From the NCBI RefSeq assembly GCF_000716535.1, contig NZ_JNWV01000011.1:62001-126000 (forward strand): a stretch of DNA of 64,000 nt. Direction: 5' to 3'. Shown here piece after piece: positions 9,501 through 18,321 of this stretch (positions are counted from its first letter, which is position 1; each line of letters opens with the position of its first letter). A model generated the notes under the pieces. That model ran no database searches and was not told the origin of the DNA. It was given only the letters and a program-made list of their open reading frames with translations. This stretch comes from Streptomyces flaveolus (lineage in GTDB: Bacteria > Actinomycetota > Actinomycetes > Streptomycetales > Streptomycetaceae). The translations under genes and the position numbers were made by a program.

Positions 9501-10558
9501 CCCGCGTACCGGCCGACCCCGACCCCATGATGCAGGCAGTGATGCACAGCAGTTCCCCCGCCGACGCCCCCGTCGTCCGCGAACCCCTCCACGCCCCCGT
9601 CGCCCACCTCGTCCGCGGCGGGGTCGTCGAGGGCATCCATTACGGCTCCGTCGTCGTCCTCGGCACCGACGGCCAGGTACGGTTCCAGCTCGGCGACATC
9701 GAGGCGGCCTTCTACCCGCGCTCGGCCATCAAGCCCGTCCAGGCCGTGGCCATGCTGCGGGCCGGACTGCCGCTCGACGGCGAACTGCTGTCGCTGGCCG
9801 CCGCGAGCCACTCCGGCGAGGAGCGCCACCTCGCCGGCACCCGGCGCATCCTCGAACTCGCCGGTCTCGCCGAGGACGACCTGCGCAACGTGCCCGACAT
9901 GCCGTTCGACCCGGTCGTCCGGGACGCCTGGGTCCGCGAGGGCCGGCTGCCCTCCCGGCTCGCCCAGAACTGCTCCGGCAAGCACGCCGCCATGCTGTGG
10001 ACCGCCAAGCTCAACGGCTGGTCCCTGGACGACTACCTCGCCCCGGAGCACCCGCTCCAGCAGGCCGTCGCCGCGACCGTCGAGGAGCTGACCGGCCAGC
10101 GCGTCGCCCGGGTCACCGTCGACGGCTGCGGCGCGCCGCTGTTCTCCATCTCCCTGCACGGACTCGCCCGCGCCCTCGCCCGGATCACCTCCGCCGCGCC
10201 CGGTACGCCCGAGGCCCGGGTCGCCGACGCGATGCGCGAGCACGCCGAGATGGCCTCCGGCTCGGGGCGTGACGTGGCCGCGCTGATGCGGGCCGTGCCG
10301 GGGCTGCTGGCCAAGGACGGCTTCGAGGGCGTGCAGGTCGCCGCGCTGCCCGACGGCCGCGCCGTCGCCGTGAAGATCGCCGACGGGGCGAACCGGGCGC
10401 GGATCCCGGTCGCCGCGGCGGCGCTCGCGCGTGCGGGCGTCGACCCCGCCCTGCTCACCGAGTTCGCGGGGGAGCCGCTGCTCGGGGGCGGGGAGCCGGT
10501 GGGATGCGTGCGGGCGGTGCGCGCGCTGGACCCGGTTCCGCTCACTGCCTGCGCGTAG
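9497..10558 (+). CDS. Asparaginase (Asparaginase_II family)
   Basis: Converts L-asparagine to aspartate and ammonia. The sequence is of the Rhizobium-type asparaginase family, distinct from the classical E. coli fold, with the signatures [24 protein letters not shown] and [10 protein letters not shown]; the Ser-Lys pairs and the Cys in the last motif are typical of the active site. No signal peptide, so it acts on imported asparagine. The start is uncertain: GTG 9497 overlaps the permease stop (GTGA), as at the upstream junction, giving 353 residues. ATG 9527 or 9530 gives about 343 and neither has a clear Shine-Dalgarno. The product aspartate is the substrate of the next gene. Confidence 0.9.
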   Translation: MTRVPADPDPMMQAVMHSSSPADAPVVREPLHAPVAHLVRGGVVEGIHYGSVVVLGTDGQVRFQLGDIEAAFYPRSAIKPVQAVAMLRAGLPLDGELLSLAAASHSGEERHLAGTRRILELAGLAEDDLRNVPDMPFDPVVRDAWVREGRLPSRLAQNCSGKHAAMLWTAKLNGWSLDDYLAPEHPLQQAVAATVEELTGQRVARVTVDGCGAPLFSISLHGLARALARITSAAPGTPEARVADAMREHAEMASGSGRDVAALMRAVPGLLAKDGFEGVQVAALPDGRAVAVKIADGANRARIPVAAAALARAGVDPALLTEFAGEPLLGGGEPVGCVRAVRALDPVPLTACA

Positions 10559-10606
10559 CGCTCCGCTGCCTCGGCCGTCCCGGATCCGCGGGTCCGTCGT
10601 GGTCCA

Positions 10607-10638
10607 TCGCGCAGTTCCCCACGCCCCTTTCGGGGGCG
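10607..10638 (+). repeat. Streptomyces-type intergenic hairpin motif
   Basis: The stretch CGCGCAGTTCCCCACGCCCC followed by TTTCGGGGGCG contains a CGCCCC/GGGGCG stem (10622-10627, 10633-10638). From memory, this CGCGCAGTTCCCC...CGCCCC string recurs in intergenic regions of many Streptomyces genomes and may act as a weak terminator or processing site between asparaginase and aspartase. Confidence 0.5.
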
Positions 10639-10676
10639 CTCTCACCTCCGTACCTCAGGAAGAGGACCGTACCCTC

Positions 10677-12089
10677 ATGACCGCCGCCACCCGCAGCGAA
10701 CACGATCTGCTCGGCGACCGCGATGTGCCCGCCGACGCGTACTGGGGTGTCCACACCCTGCGCGCGACGGAGAACTTCCCCATCACCGGCACGCCGATCT
10801 CCGCCTACCCGCATCTGATCGACGCCCTGGCCGCCGTGAAGGAGGCCGCCGCTCTCGCCAACGAGGAACTCGGGCTGCTGGCGCCCGAGAAGGCGGCCGC
10901 GATCGTCGCCGCCTGCCGGGAGATCCGGGCCGGCGAGCTGCACGACCAGTTCGTCGTGGACGTCATCCAGGGCGGTGCCGGCACCTCCACCAACATGAAC
11001 GCCAACGAGGTCGTGGCGAACCGCGCGCTGGAACTGCTCGGCCACGCCAAGGGGCAGTACACGCATCTGCACCCCAACGAGGACGTCAACCTCGGCCAGT
11101 CGACCAATGACGTCTACCCGACGGCCGTCAAGGTAGCGACGATCTTCGCGGTACGTGGACTGCTCAAGGCGATGTCCGTACTCCAGGACGCGTTCGCCCG
11201 TAAGGCCGTCGAGTTCCGTGACGTGCTCAAGATGGGCCGTACACAGTTGCAGGACGCGGTACCGATGACGCTGGGCCAGGAGTTCTCCGCATTCGCCGTG
11301 ATGATCGAGGAGGACCGCAGCCGTCTCGCCGAGGCCGTCGAGCTGATCCATGAGATCAACCTCGGCGCCACGGCCATCGGCACCGGCCTCAACGCTCCCG
11401 CCGGGTATGCCGAGGCGGCCCGCCGGCACCTGTCCGCCATCACGGGCCTGCCGCTCGTCACGGCGGCCAACCTGGTGGAGGCCACGCAGGACTGCGGCGC
11501 CTTCGTCCAGACGTCCGGCGTGCTGAAGCGCATCGCGGTCAAGCTCTCCAAGAGCTGCAACGACCTGCGGCTGCTGTCCTCCGGTCCGCGCGCGGGTCTC
11601 GGCGAGATCAACCTGCCGCCGGTGCAGGCCGGTTCGTCGATCATGCCGGGCAAGGTCAACCCGGTCATCCCCGAAGTGGTCAACCAGGTCGCCTTCGAGG
11701 TGATCGGCAACGACGTCGCCATCACCATGGCCGCCGAGGCCGGACAGCTCCAGCTCAACGCCTTCGAGCCGGTCATCCTGCACTCCCTGTCGGAGTCCGT
11801 CACGCACCTGCGCGCGGCCTGCCTGACGCTGGCCGAGCGCTGTGTGTCCGGCATCACCGCCAACACCGAACGGCTGCGCGCCACCGTCGAGAACTCCATC
11901 GGCCTGGTCACCGCGCTGAACCCGCACATCGGCTACACCGCCGCCACCGACATAGCCAAGGAGGCCCTCGCGACGGGCCGTGGCGTGGCCGAACTGGTCC
12001 TGGAGAAGGGCCTGCTGCCCGCCGAACAGCTCACGGGACTCCTCCGGCCCGAGGTGCTCGCGGGCAGCGGGACCACGTCGGCGATCTGA
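10677..12089 (+). CDS. aspA: Aspartate ammonia-lyase
   Basis: Deaminates L-aspartate to fumarate and ammonia. At 470 residues it has normal length for the aspartase/fumarase superfamily and carries GGAGTSTNMNANEV, NLGQSTNDVYPTA and the catalytic SS-loop signature GSSIMPGKVNP. The aspartase rather than fumarase call rests on overall similarity and on the asparaginase just upstream. ATG 10677 is preceded by AGGAAGAGG. It completes the route asparagine to aspartate to fumarate, feeding the TCA cycle and releasing two ammonia molecules. A 118-nt gap with a hairpin separates it from the asparaginase, so it may have its own expression control. Confidence 0.93.
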   Translation: MTAATRSEHDLLGDRDVPADAYWGVHTLRATENFPITGTPISAYPHLIDALAAVKEAAALANEELGLLAPEKAAAIVAACREIRAGELHDQFVVDVIQGGAGTSTNMNANEVVANRALELLGHAKGQYTHLHPNEDVNLGQSTNDVYPTAVKVATIFAVRGLLKAMSVLQDAFARKAVEFRDVLKMGRTQLQDAVPMTLGQEFSAFAVMIEEDRSRLAEAVELIHEINLGATAIGTGLNAPAGYAEAARRHLSAITGLPLVTAANLVEATQDCGAFVQTSGVLKRIAVKLSKSCNDLRLLSSGPRAGLGEINLPPVQAGSSIMPGKVNPVIPEVVNQVAFEVIGNDVAITMAAEAGQLQLNAFEPVILHSLSESVTHLRAACLTLAERCVSGITANTERLRATVENSIGLVTALNPHIGYTAATDIAKEALATGRGVAELVLEKGLLPAEQLTGLLRPEVLAGSGTTSAI

Positions 12090-12092
12090 CCC

Positions 12093-12186
12093 GACGGCAC
12101 CCGCGTGCCACCCGGGCCGGTCTCCCACCCGGGCCGGTCCTCCCGCCCGGCCCGGTTCTCCCGGCCGGCCCGGTCCGGGTGCCGTC
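12093..12186. repeat. Inverted repeat enclosing GC-rich tandem repeats
   Basis: Eleven-bp arms GACGGCACCCG (12093-12103) and CGGGTGCCGTC (12176-12186) enclose about four imperfect 17-19 nt units of the form CCCGGGCCGGTCTCCCA (12110 to about 12175). The region lies between aspA and the glutaminase gene and would fold into a large structured hairpin, probably a terminator. Confidence 0.6.
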
Positions 12187-12289
12187 ACACCCCGGGGACT
12201 CCCCTGTGGGCCTCCCGGCACTGCCGCGAACGGAGTCGCCCGACGTCCCCGGAGCGCCCCGGCGTCAGGGGTGCGGCATGATGACGATC

Positions 12290-13207
12290 ATGTCCTCGCA
12301 GTTCCAGCCGGTCCTCGATCGCATCATGGCGGAGATCGATCGCACTCCCGGGCGCGGCCGGTCCGCCGACTACATCCCGGCGCTCGCCGCCCGCGACCCG
12401 CGCCGGTTCGGCATGGCCGTCGCCGAACTGGACGGCACGGTGTACGGGGTGGGGGAGTGGCGGCAGCCGTTCTCCACCCAGTCGATCACCAAGGTCTTCA
12501 CGCTCGCCCTGGACCTGGCCCGCGAGGGCGACGAACTCTGGGAGCACGTGGGCCGCGAGCCCTCCGGCAACCCGTTCAACTCCCTGGTCCAGCTGGAGTA
12601 CGAGAACGGCATCCCGCGGAACCCCTTCATCAACGCGGGCGCGCTCGTCGTCACCGACCGTCTGCACACCCGTACCGGGGACGCGGCCGGCGAACTGCTG
12701 TCCTTCCTGCGTGCCGAGAGCGGCAACCCCGATCTCGGGTTCGACGAGGAGGTCGCCGCCTCCGAGACCGCCCACGGTGACCGCAACGCCGCCCTCGCCC
12801 ACTTCATGGCGTCCTACGGCAACATCGACAACGAGGTGCCGGTCCTGCTCGACCAGTACTTCCGGCAGTGCTCCATCGCCGCCTCCTGTGCCGACCTGGC
12901 CCTCGCCACCGGCTTCCTCGCCCGGCACGGCATCCGCGCCGACGGCAGCCGGCTGCTCAGCCGCAGCCAGGCCAAGCAGGTCAACGCGGTCATGCTGACG
13001 TGCGGCACGTACGACGCGGCCGGCGACTTCGCCTACCGGGTCGGCCTGCCCGGCAAGAGCGGGGTCGGCGGCGGGATCATCGCCGTCGTACCGGGCCGGT
13101 GCACGCTCTGCGTGTGGAGCCCGGGCCTGGACGAGCGCGGCAACTCGGTGGCGGGTGTGGCGGCCCTGGACCGTTTCACGACGCTGACCGGGCTGTCGGT
13201 GTTCTGA
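12290..13207 (+). CDS. glsA: Glutaminase
   Basis: Hydrolyses L-glutamine to glutamate and ammonia. The 305-residue protein belongs to the serine-dependent beta-lactamase-fold glutaminases: catalytic Ser65-x-x-Lys68 (QSITK), YENGIPRNPFINAGAL, and the C-terminal GLPGKSGVGGGI loop. ATG 12290 (MSSQFQPVLDRI) is preferred; in-frame ATGs at 12278 and 12281 would add four or three residues. It extends the theme of amide amino acid catabolism begun by the permease and asparaginase, although a large repeat structure and 200 nt separate it from aspA, so it is probably a separate transcript. Confidence 0.92.
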   Translation: MSSQFQPVLDRIMAEIDRTPGRGRSADYIPALAARDPRRFGMAVAELDGTVYGVGEWRQPFSTQSITKVFTLALDLAREGDELWEHVGREPSGNPFNSLVQLEYENGIPRNPFINAGALVVTDRLHTRTGDAAGELLSFLRAESGNPDLGFDEEVAASETAHGDRNAALAHFMASYGNIDNEVPVLLDQYFRQCSIAASCADLALATGFLARHGIRADGSRLLSRSQAKQVNAVMLTCGTYDAAGDFAYRVGLPGKSGVGGGIIAVVPGRCTLCVWSPGLDERGNSVAGVAALDRFTTLTGLSVF

Positions 13208-13368
13208 GGGTCACTCGGGGGACCTCGGGGGGAGCGACCGGCCACGGCGGACCGGCAGGCCGATCCAGCCGGAACACACCACGCGCCGGTCACACCTCGG
13301 CCCCCGCCCCGCAGGGCTGACGTCGCCTTCCGGCCACCCGGCGTTGACACGCTGCCCCGGTGTTGGCC

Positions 13369-14763
13369 ATGGCATTCCCCGTCGATCTCCGCCGCTGCCA
13401 GGTGATGGGCCTGGCCGGTACCGCCTCTCTCGCGCTCGGCGGTGAGACGGCCGGCGCCCTCCCCGTCCGGGACCTGCTGGCGCCCGCCTCGGTGCAGGCG
13501 GCGCTCGGCCTGGTCGGGGTGTACTTCGGGGTCGTACTCCTCGTCGCCGCCTGGGTGCTCCTCGGCCGGCTGGTGCGCGGGCCCGAGGCGCCCACGCCGC
13601 GCGCCCTGCTGCTCGTCCTGGCCGTGTGGGCGGCCCCGCTGCTGCTGGCCCCGCCGCTGTTCAGCCGGGACGTCTACAGCTATCTCGCGCAGGGCGCCAT
13701 GGTCGACGCCCACATGGACGTCTACGCGCACGGCCCGGCGCAGCTCGGCGGGCCGCTCGCCGACGAGGTCGCCCCGATGTGGCGGCACACCGGCGCACCC
13801 TACGGGCCCGCCTTCCTGGGCCTCGCCTCGGCGCTGTCCGGACTGACCCGCGGCGAGGTGCCCGCCGGCCTGCTCGGCATGCGCCTGGTCGCCCTGGCCG
13901 GCGTGGCCCTCATGGCGGTGGCGCTGCCCCGCCTCGCCCGGCACAGCGGGGCCGACCCGGCCGCCGCCCTGTGGCTCGGCGCCCTGAACCCGCTGGTGCT
14001 GCTGCACCTGGTCGCGGGCGCCCACAACGACGCCCTCATGCTCGGCCTGCTCGGGCTCGGCCTGGTCGCCGCGCGGGGCCGCAGACCCGTCGTCGGCGCC
14101 GTCCTCGTCACCCTCGCCGCCCTGGTCAAGGCACCGGCGGCGCTCGGCCTGCCGGCCGTCGTGGCCCTGTGGATCCGTTCCGGCCGCCGTCCGCTGCCGG
14201 CCGTGCTGTCCACGGCGGCGGCCTCCGCCTCGACGACGGTCGCCGCCACGGCCGTCGCCGGCACCGGCTACGGCTGGATCGGCGCCCTGGACACCCCGGT
14301 CTCCCCGCACAACTGGGCGCTGACCAGCCTGCTCGGCCGCGCCACCGGCGCCCTGCTGGAACACCTCGGCAGCGGCCTGGCCCCGCTGGCCCTCCCGGCC
14401 TGGCACCTGCTGGGCCTGGCCGCCACCGCCGTGGCCGTCGTGCTGATATGGCTCCGGCTGAGGCCCCGGCCGGTGTACGCGGTGGGCCTGAGCCTGCTCG
14501 CGGTCGCCGTCCTCGGCCCGGCGATCCGCCCCTGGTACGTGCTGTGGGGCCTGTTCCTCATCGCCGCCGCCGCGCCCAGCACCTCGGTACGGCACCGGGT
14601 GGCCGCCCTGGCGGGAGTGCTCGCCCTCGCCGTACTGCCCAGCGGCGGCCCGGCCGACCTCGGGCAGTTGGTGCTCGCGGTCTCCGGCGGGGCGCTGGGG
14701 GTGGTCGTCCTGTGGCAGGCCCACCAGGCGGCCCGGGCCCCGGTTCCGGGACGCGTGGCATGA
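13369..14763 (+). CDS. GT-C type polyprenol-phosphomannose-dependent mannosyltransferase (MptB-like)
   Basis: A 464-residue membrane protein with about 12 hydrophobic helices. The first large loop has SRDVYSYLAQGAMVDAHMDVY, the Asp-containing catalytic motif of actinobacterial alpha-1,6-mannosyltransferases (MptA/MptB group) that use polyprenyl-phosphate mannose. GTG 13360 is an alternative start, three codons earlier. The stop overlaps the ATG of a second membrane glycosyltransferase (ATGA at 14760-14763), so the two are translated together. Streptomyces lacks mycobacterial lipoarabinomannan, so the acceptor is unclear; protein O-mannosylation or a wall mannan are options. The exact activity is inferred from family only. 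Confidence 0.8.
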   Translation: MAFPVDLRRCQVMGLAGTASLALGGETAGALPVRDLLAPASVQAALGLVGVYFGVVLLVAAWVLLGRLVRGPEAPTPRALLLVLAVWAAPLLLAPPLFSRDVYSYLAQGAMVDAHMDVYAHGPAQLGGPLADEVAPMWRHTGAPYGPAFLGLASALSGLTRGEVPAGLLGMRLVALAGVALMAVALPRLARHSGADPAAALWLGALNPLVLLHLVAGAHNDALMLGLLGLGLVAARGRRPVVGAVLVTLAALVKAPAALGLPAVVALWIRSGRRPLPAVLSTAAASASTTVAATAVAGTGYGWIGALDTPVSPHNWALTSLLGRATGALLEHLGSGLAPLALPAWHLLGLAATAVAVVLIWLRLRPRPVYAVGLSLLAVAVLGPAIRPWYVLWGLFLIAAAAPSTSVRHRVAALAGVLALAVLPSGGPADLGQLVLAVSGGALGVVVLWQAHQAARAPVPGRVA

Positions 14764-16166
14764 CGGGCCGGTGGGGGCGGCCGGGAGAGCCGTGGCCGCG
14801 CACGGACCGGGGCCGGCTGCTCATCGTCCTGCTCCTCGTGGTGGCCGTGACCGTGTTCACGGCCACGGTGCCGCTGCTGCGCGGCTTCTTCGACCTGCGG
14901 GTGTACTACGGCACCGTGCACACCTGGGTGCACCACGGCGGCCGGATCTACGACTACAAGGTGCCGGGCACCGCCTACGGCTTCACGTATCCGCCGTTCG
15001 CCGCCGTCGCCATGCTGCCGCTGGCCCTGCTCGGCCGGACCGCGGCGATCGTCGTGTCCCTGCTGGTGAACCTGGCCGCGCTCGCGGTGGTCCTGCGGAT
15101 CCTGGCCGGCCCGCGCCGGCGCCGCCACGGCTGGTACCGGTGGGCGCTGCGCCTGTGCCTGCTCGCCCTGTTCGAACCGCTGCGGGACACCGTCAGCTTC
15201 GGCCAGGTCAACCTGGTGCTGCTCGCCCTCGTCCTCGGCGACTCCTGGCTGCTCGCGAGCGGCCGGGGCCGCTGGGCGGGCGCGGGGATCGGGCTCGCCG
15301 CCGCCGTGAAGCTCACCCCCGCCCTCTTCATCGGTCTGCTGCTGCTCGCCGGGCGCCGGCGGGCGGCCGGCACCGCGGCGGCCGTCACCGTGGCCGCGAC
15401 CGCGCTGGCCGTCTGGGCGGACCCGGCGGCCTCCCGCTTCTACTGGACCGAGGCGCTCTGGGACACCGGCCGGGTGGGCCGCCTCGACTACGTGTCGAAC
15501 CAGTCGCTGCAAGGGGTGCTGGCCCGCCTCGGTGAGACCGGCCGCCCCCTGTGGGCGACGGCGGTCCTGCTGACCCTCTGCGTCTGGGCGTGGCGCGGGC
15601 GGCGGGCGGTCGCGGCCGGCGACTGGGCGGCGGCGTTCGCGCTCACCGGTGCGGCGGCCTGCCTGGTCAGCCCGGTCACCTGGGTGCACCATCTGGTGTG
15701 GCTGCTGCCCTCCTTCGCGGTGCTGGTCCGCGCCGGGCACACGCGGATCGCGGCCGCCCTGTACGCGGTGCTGTGCACCAGCGTGGTGTGGCTGTGGTTC
15801 GACGACGCCTCCGGCCTCGACGGGTTCCTGGGCGGCAATCTCTACACGTGGATCTCGCTGGGCCTGCTGCTCGGCGTGCCGGTGGGTCAGTCGCGGGCGC
15901 CCCGGTTCGCCTTGGCCCGCAGCACCAGCGCCACGGCCCCCGCGCCGAGCCCGGAGAGCCCCGCGACGACGGCGGTGCCGGACCAGTCCGAGTCGTCGTC
16001 CGGTGCCACGGCCGCCACCACCGGCGTCGCGGACGCCGCCGGACGGGAGGAGTGCGGCCGCAGTCCGTCCAGCGAGCCGACCGGGTCGACCCGCCCGGCC
16101 GCCGCGAAGCCCCAGTCGAGCAGGGCGCGGGCCTCCTCGTACACGGTGAACCCGCCGTCGGCCTGA
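14760..16166 (+). CDS. GT87 (DUF2029) polyprenol-linked mannosyltransferase-like membrane protein, with antisense-encoded tail
   Basis: About 370 residues form a DUF2029/GT87 membrane protein: DLRVYYGTVHTWVHHGGRIYDY near the N-terminus (catalytic Asp in the first loop), FTYPPFAAVAM, SFGQVNLVLLALV and PVTWVHHLVWLLPSF are typical. GT87 enzymes use polyprenyl-phosphate mannose. The start ATG overlaps the stop of the upstream GT-C gene. The frame does not stop where the membrane domain ends near 15885; it runs on for about 93 Ser/Ala/Pro-rich residues to 16166, entirely opposite the 3' end of the carboxypeptidase gene (15887). The tail is non-hydrophobic and looks like an antisense reading of that gene. 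It may be real read-through due to a lost stop codon. Confidence 0.8.
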   Translation: MTGRWGRPGEPWPRTDRGRLLIVLLLVVAVTVFTATVPLLRGFFDLRVYYGTVHTWVHHGGRIYDYKVPGTAYGFTYPPFAAVAMLPLALLGRTAAIVVSLLVNLAALAVVLRILAGPRRRRHGWYRWALRLCLLALFEPLRDTVSFGQVNLVLLALVLGDSWLLASGRGRWAGAGIGLAAAVKLTPALFIGLLLLAGRRRAAGTAAAVTVAATALAVWADPAASRFYWTEALWDTGRVGRLDYVSNQSLQGVLARLGETGRPLWATAVLLTLCVWAWRGRRAVAAGDWAAAFALTGAAACLVSPVTWVHHLVWLLPSFAVLVRAGHTRIAAALYAVLCTSVVWLWFDDASGLDGFLGGNLYTWISLGLLLGVPVGQSRAPRFALARSTSATAPAPSPESPATTAVPDQSESSSGATAATTGVADAAGREECGRSPSSEPTGSTRPAAAKPQSSRARASSYTVNPPSA

Positions 16167-17071
16167 GGGTTCAGCACGGTCACCACGAGGGTGCGCCCGC
16201 CCCGGCGTGCCGCGGCCACCAGGGTGTTGCCCGCGTTGCTGGTGTAGCCGTTCTTGATGCCGATGAGCCCGGGGTACGGCGCCACGCCGTCCTCGCCGGT
16301 CAGCAGCCGGTTGGTGTTCTCGATGGCGTACGGCGTCCCGTCACCGGGGAAGGGGGCCTCGGCGGTGGCGCAGTACCGGGCGAAGTCGGGATTGCGCAGG
16401 CCCGCCCGGCCGAACACCGCGAGGTCGTAGGCGGAGGACACCTGGCCGGGGGCGTCGTAGCCGTCCGGGGAGACGACATGGGTGTCCAGGGCGCCGAGGG
16501 AGCGGGCCTTGTCCTGCATCCGGGCGGCCGTGGCCTCCCAGCCGCCGCCCATCCGGGCGAGCACGTGCACGGCGTCGTTGCCGGAGCTGAGGAAGACACC
16601 GCGCCACAGGTCGGCCACCTGGTAGGTGTGCCCTTCCTCGACACCGACCAGGCTGCTGCCCTCGCCGACGTCGTCCAGTTCGCCGTACCGCACGGTGTGC
16701 TGCTGCCCGCTGGGCAGCACCGGCAGCACGGTGAGCGCGAAGAGGGTCTTCAGGGTGCTCGCGGGCGGGAGCTCGCGGTGGGCGTCGTACGCGGCCAGCA
16801 CCTCGCCGCTGCCCGCGTCGGCGACGAGCCAGGAGAGCGCCGAGACGTCCGGCAGCCCGGGCGAGTCCCGGTGCGGCCGGACCTGGATGCCGGAGTGGTA
16901 GAGCAGGGAGGGGCCCGGCACCGTCGCCCGGGGGCGGGGCGGGGCGGGCTCCCCGGCGGGTTGCGCGGCCCGGGGTCCGGCGGCGGCAGCGGCCGGCGTG
17001 AGCGCCAGCAGGCCCGCCACACAGAGGGAGCAGGCCGACACCGCCGCGCGATAAGAGAATCCGGTGATCAT
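15887..17071 (-). CDS. D-alanyl-D-alanine carboxypeptidase (PBP5-like), membrane anchored
   Basis: Trims the terminal D-Ala from peptidoglycan pentapeptides at the outer face of the membrane. The 394-residue protein has an N-terminal signal peptide (to about residue 31), catalytic Ser105-x-x-Lys108 (STLK), Ser163-Gly164-Asn165, and Lys273-Asn274-Gly275 in place of the usual KTG, a variant common in actinobacteria. A C-terminal helix (AVVAGLSGLGAGAVALVL) with a basic tail anchors it. The ATG at 17071 lies inside a perfect 14-bp palindrome. Its 3' end overlaps the convergent GT87 gene by 280 nt. Upstream in the same direction is the short rho gene. Confidence 0.92.
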   Translation of the reverse strand: MITGFSYRAAVSACSLCVAGLLALTPAAAAAGPRAAQPAGEPAPPRPRATVPGPSLLYHSGIQVRPHRDSPGLPDVSALSWLVADAGSGEVLAAYDAHRELPPASTLKTLFALTVLPVLPSGQQHTVRYGELDDVGEGSSLVGVEEGHTYQVADLWRGVFLSSGNDAVHVLARMGGGWEATAARMQDKARSLGALDTHVVSPDGYDAPGQVSSAYDLAVFGRAGLRNPDFARYCATAEAPFPGDGTPYAIENTNRLLTGEDGVAPYPGLIGIKNGYTSNAGNTLVAAARRGGRTLVVTVLNPQADGGFTVYEEARALLDWGFAAAGRVDPVGSLDGLRPHSSRPAASATPVVAAVAPDDDSDWSGTAVVAGLSGLGAGAVALVLRAKANRGARD

Positions 17072-17104
17072 ATGATCAAAGTACGAACTTGGTGCGTATG
17101 CACC
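17065..17104 (-). promoter_or_regulatory. Palindromes over the carboxypeptidase start
   Basis: TGATCATATGATCA (17065-17078) is a perfect 14-bp palindrome containing the start codon, and GGTGCGTATGCACC (17091-17104) is a second palindrome with 5-bp arms just upstream. Their position suggests operator or translational control of the carboxypeptidase; no regulator can be named. Confidence 0.4.
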
Positions 17105-17172
17105 ACGCCGCCGGGCCGTTCGGGTCGCCGGGGCAACCCGGATGCCGCACCCGGCCGCCCCGGGGCCGCGCG

Positions 17173-18321
17173 TCAGGCGCCCGGCAGGGTGGGCCGGACC
17201 TGCCGCAGGAACGCGGCGTTGCCGGGTGTGGCGCGCAGCCGCTCCAGCAGGGTCTCCAGCCCGGAGGGTCCGCCGTCCCGGGAGCGCAGGACGCGTCGCA
17301 GACCGTGTACGGCCGTCAACTCGGCCGGGGTGAGCAGGAGTTCCTCGCGCCGGGTGCCGCTGGCGTCGATGTCGACGGCGGGGAAGACACGGCGGCCGGC
17401 GAGTTCCCGGTCCAGGCGCAGTTCCATGTTGCCCGTGCTCTTGAGCTCTTCGAAGAAGTAGCCGTCGGCGCGTGAGCCGGTGTCCACGAGGGCCGTGGCG
17501 AGGATGGTGAGCGAGCCGCCCCCCTCCGCCTGGCGCGCGGCGCCGAAGAACCGCTTGGGGCCGAGCAGCGCACCGGCGTCGACACCGCCGCTCAGGGTAC
17601 GGCCGCCGGCGGCGGAGGCGTTGTTGTGGGCCCGGCACAGCCGGGTCAGCGAGTCCAGCAGGACGACGACGTCCTCACCGGCCTCCACCAGGCGCTTGGC
17701 CCGCTCCACGACCAGGTCGGCGAGGGCGATGTGCTCCTTGGCCGACCGGTCGAAGGTGGAGGCGTACACCTCGCCGCGTACCGAGCGGCGCATCTCGGTG
17801 ACCTCCTCGGGCCGCTCGTCCAGGAGGAGGACCATCAGCCGGCACTCGGGGTGGTTGCCGGCCACGGCAGCGGCGAACTGCTGGAGCAGCACCGTCTTGC
17901 CGGTCTTCGGCGGGGCCACGATCAGGCCGCGCTGGCCCTTGCCGACCGGTGCCAGCAGATCGGTGACGCGTCCGGCCAGGCCGGAGGCGGGGTGCTCCAG
18001 GCGGATGCGGCGGTGCGGGTGGAGCGGGGTGAGGTCGCGGAAGTGCGGCCGGGAGCCCAGCTCGCCGGGGGTGCGTCCGTTGACGCGCGCGACCTCGGTC
18101 AGGGCCCGCTGTGCGCCCCGGACGCCTTCGACCAGGTCGCCCTTGCGCAGACCGTGGCGGCGGATCAGGGCCGGTGCGACCTGCGGATCGGCGGGGGAGG
18201 GCAGGAGGTTCGCGGCCCTCAGGTGCCCCTTGCCGTGCGTGTCGATGTCGAGGACACCGGTGACGAGCGTGGCCGCCGGGGTCTGCCGGGTCACGGGCGG
18301 GTGTTCGAGTGTGGTGGTCAT
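17173..18321 (-). CDS. rho: Transcription termination factor Rho, short paralog
   Basis: A 382-residue RNA-dependent ATPase of the Rho family. It has a short N-terminal RNA-binding (cold-shock-like) region and then the RecA-type motor: Walker A APPKTGKT at residues 136-143, Walker B VVVLLDSLTR (Asp223), the Q-loop region LSGGVDAGAL and R-loop region LATALVDTGSR. The main Rho of Streptomyces is about 700 residues with a large Arg/Gly-rich N-terminal insertion; this protein lacks it and resembles the compact proteobacterial form. It is therefore probably a second Rho with a specialised role. ATG 18321 overlaps the TGA of an upstream 96-codon leader frame. The carboxypeptidase gene follows 100 nt downstream. 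Confidence 0.9.
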   Translation of the reverse strand: MTTTLEHPPVTRQTPAATLVTGVLDIDTHGKGHLRAANLLPSPADPQVAPALIRRHGLRKGDLVEGVRGAQRALTEVARVNGRTPGELGSRPHFRDLTPLHPHRRIRLEHPASGLAGRVTDLLAPVGKGQRGLIVAPPKTGKTVLLQQFAAAVAGNHPECRLMVLLLDERPEEVTEMRRSVRGEVYASTFDRSAKEHIALADLVVERAKRLVEAGEDVVVLLDSLTRLCRAHNNASAAGGRTLSGGVDAGALLGPKRFFGAARQAEGGGSLTILATALVDTGSRADGYFFEELKSTGNMELRLDRELAGRRVFPAVDIDASGTRREELLLTPAELTAVHGLRRVLRSRDGGPSGLETLLERLRATPGNAAFLRQVRPTLPGA

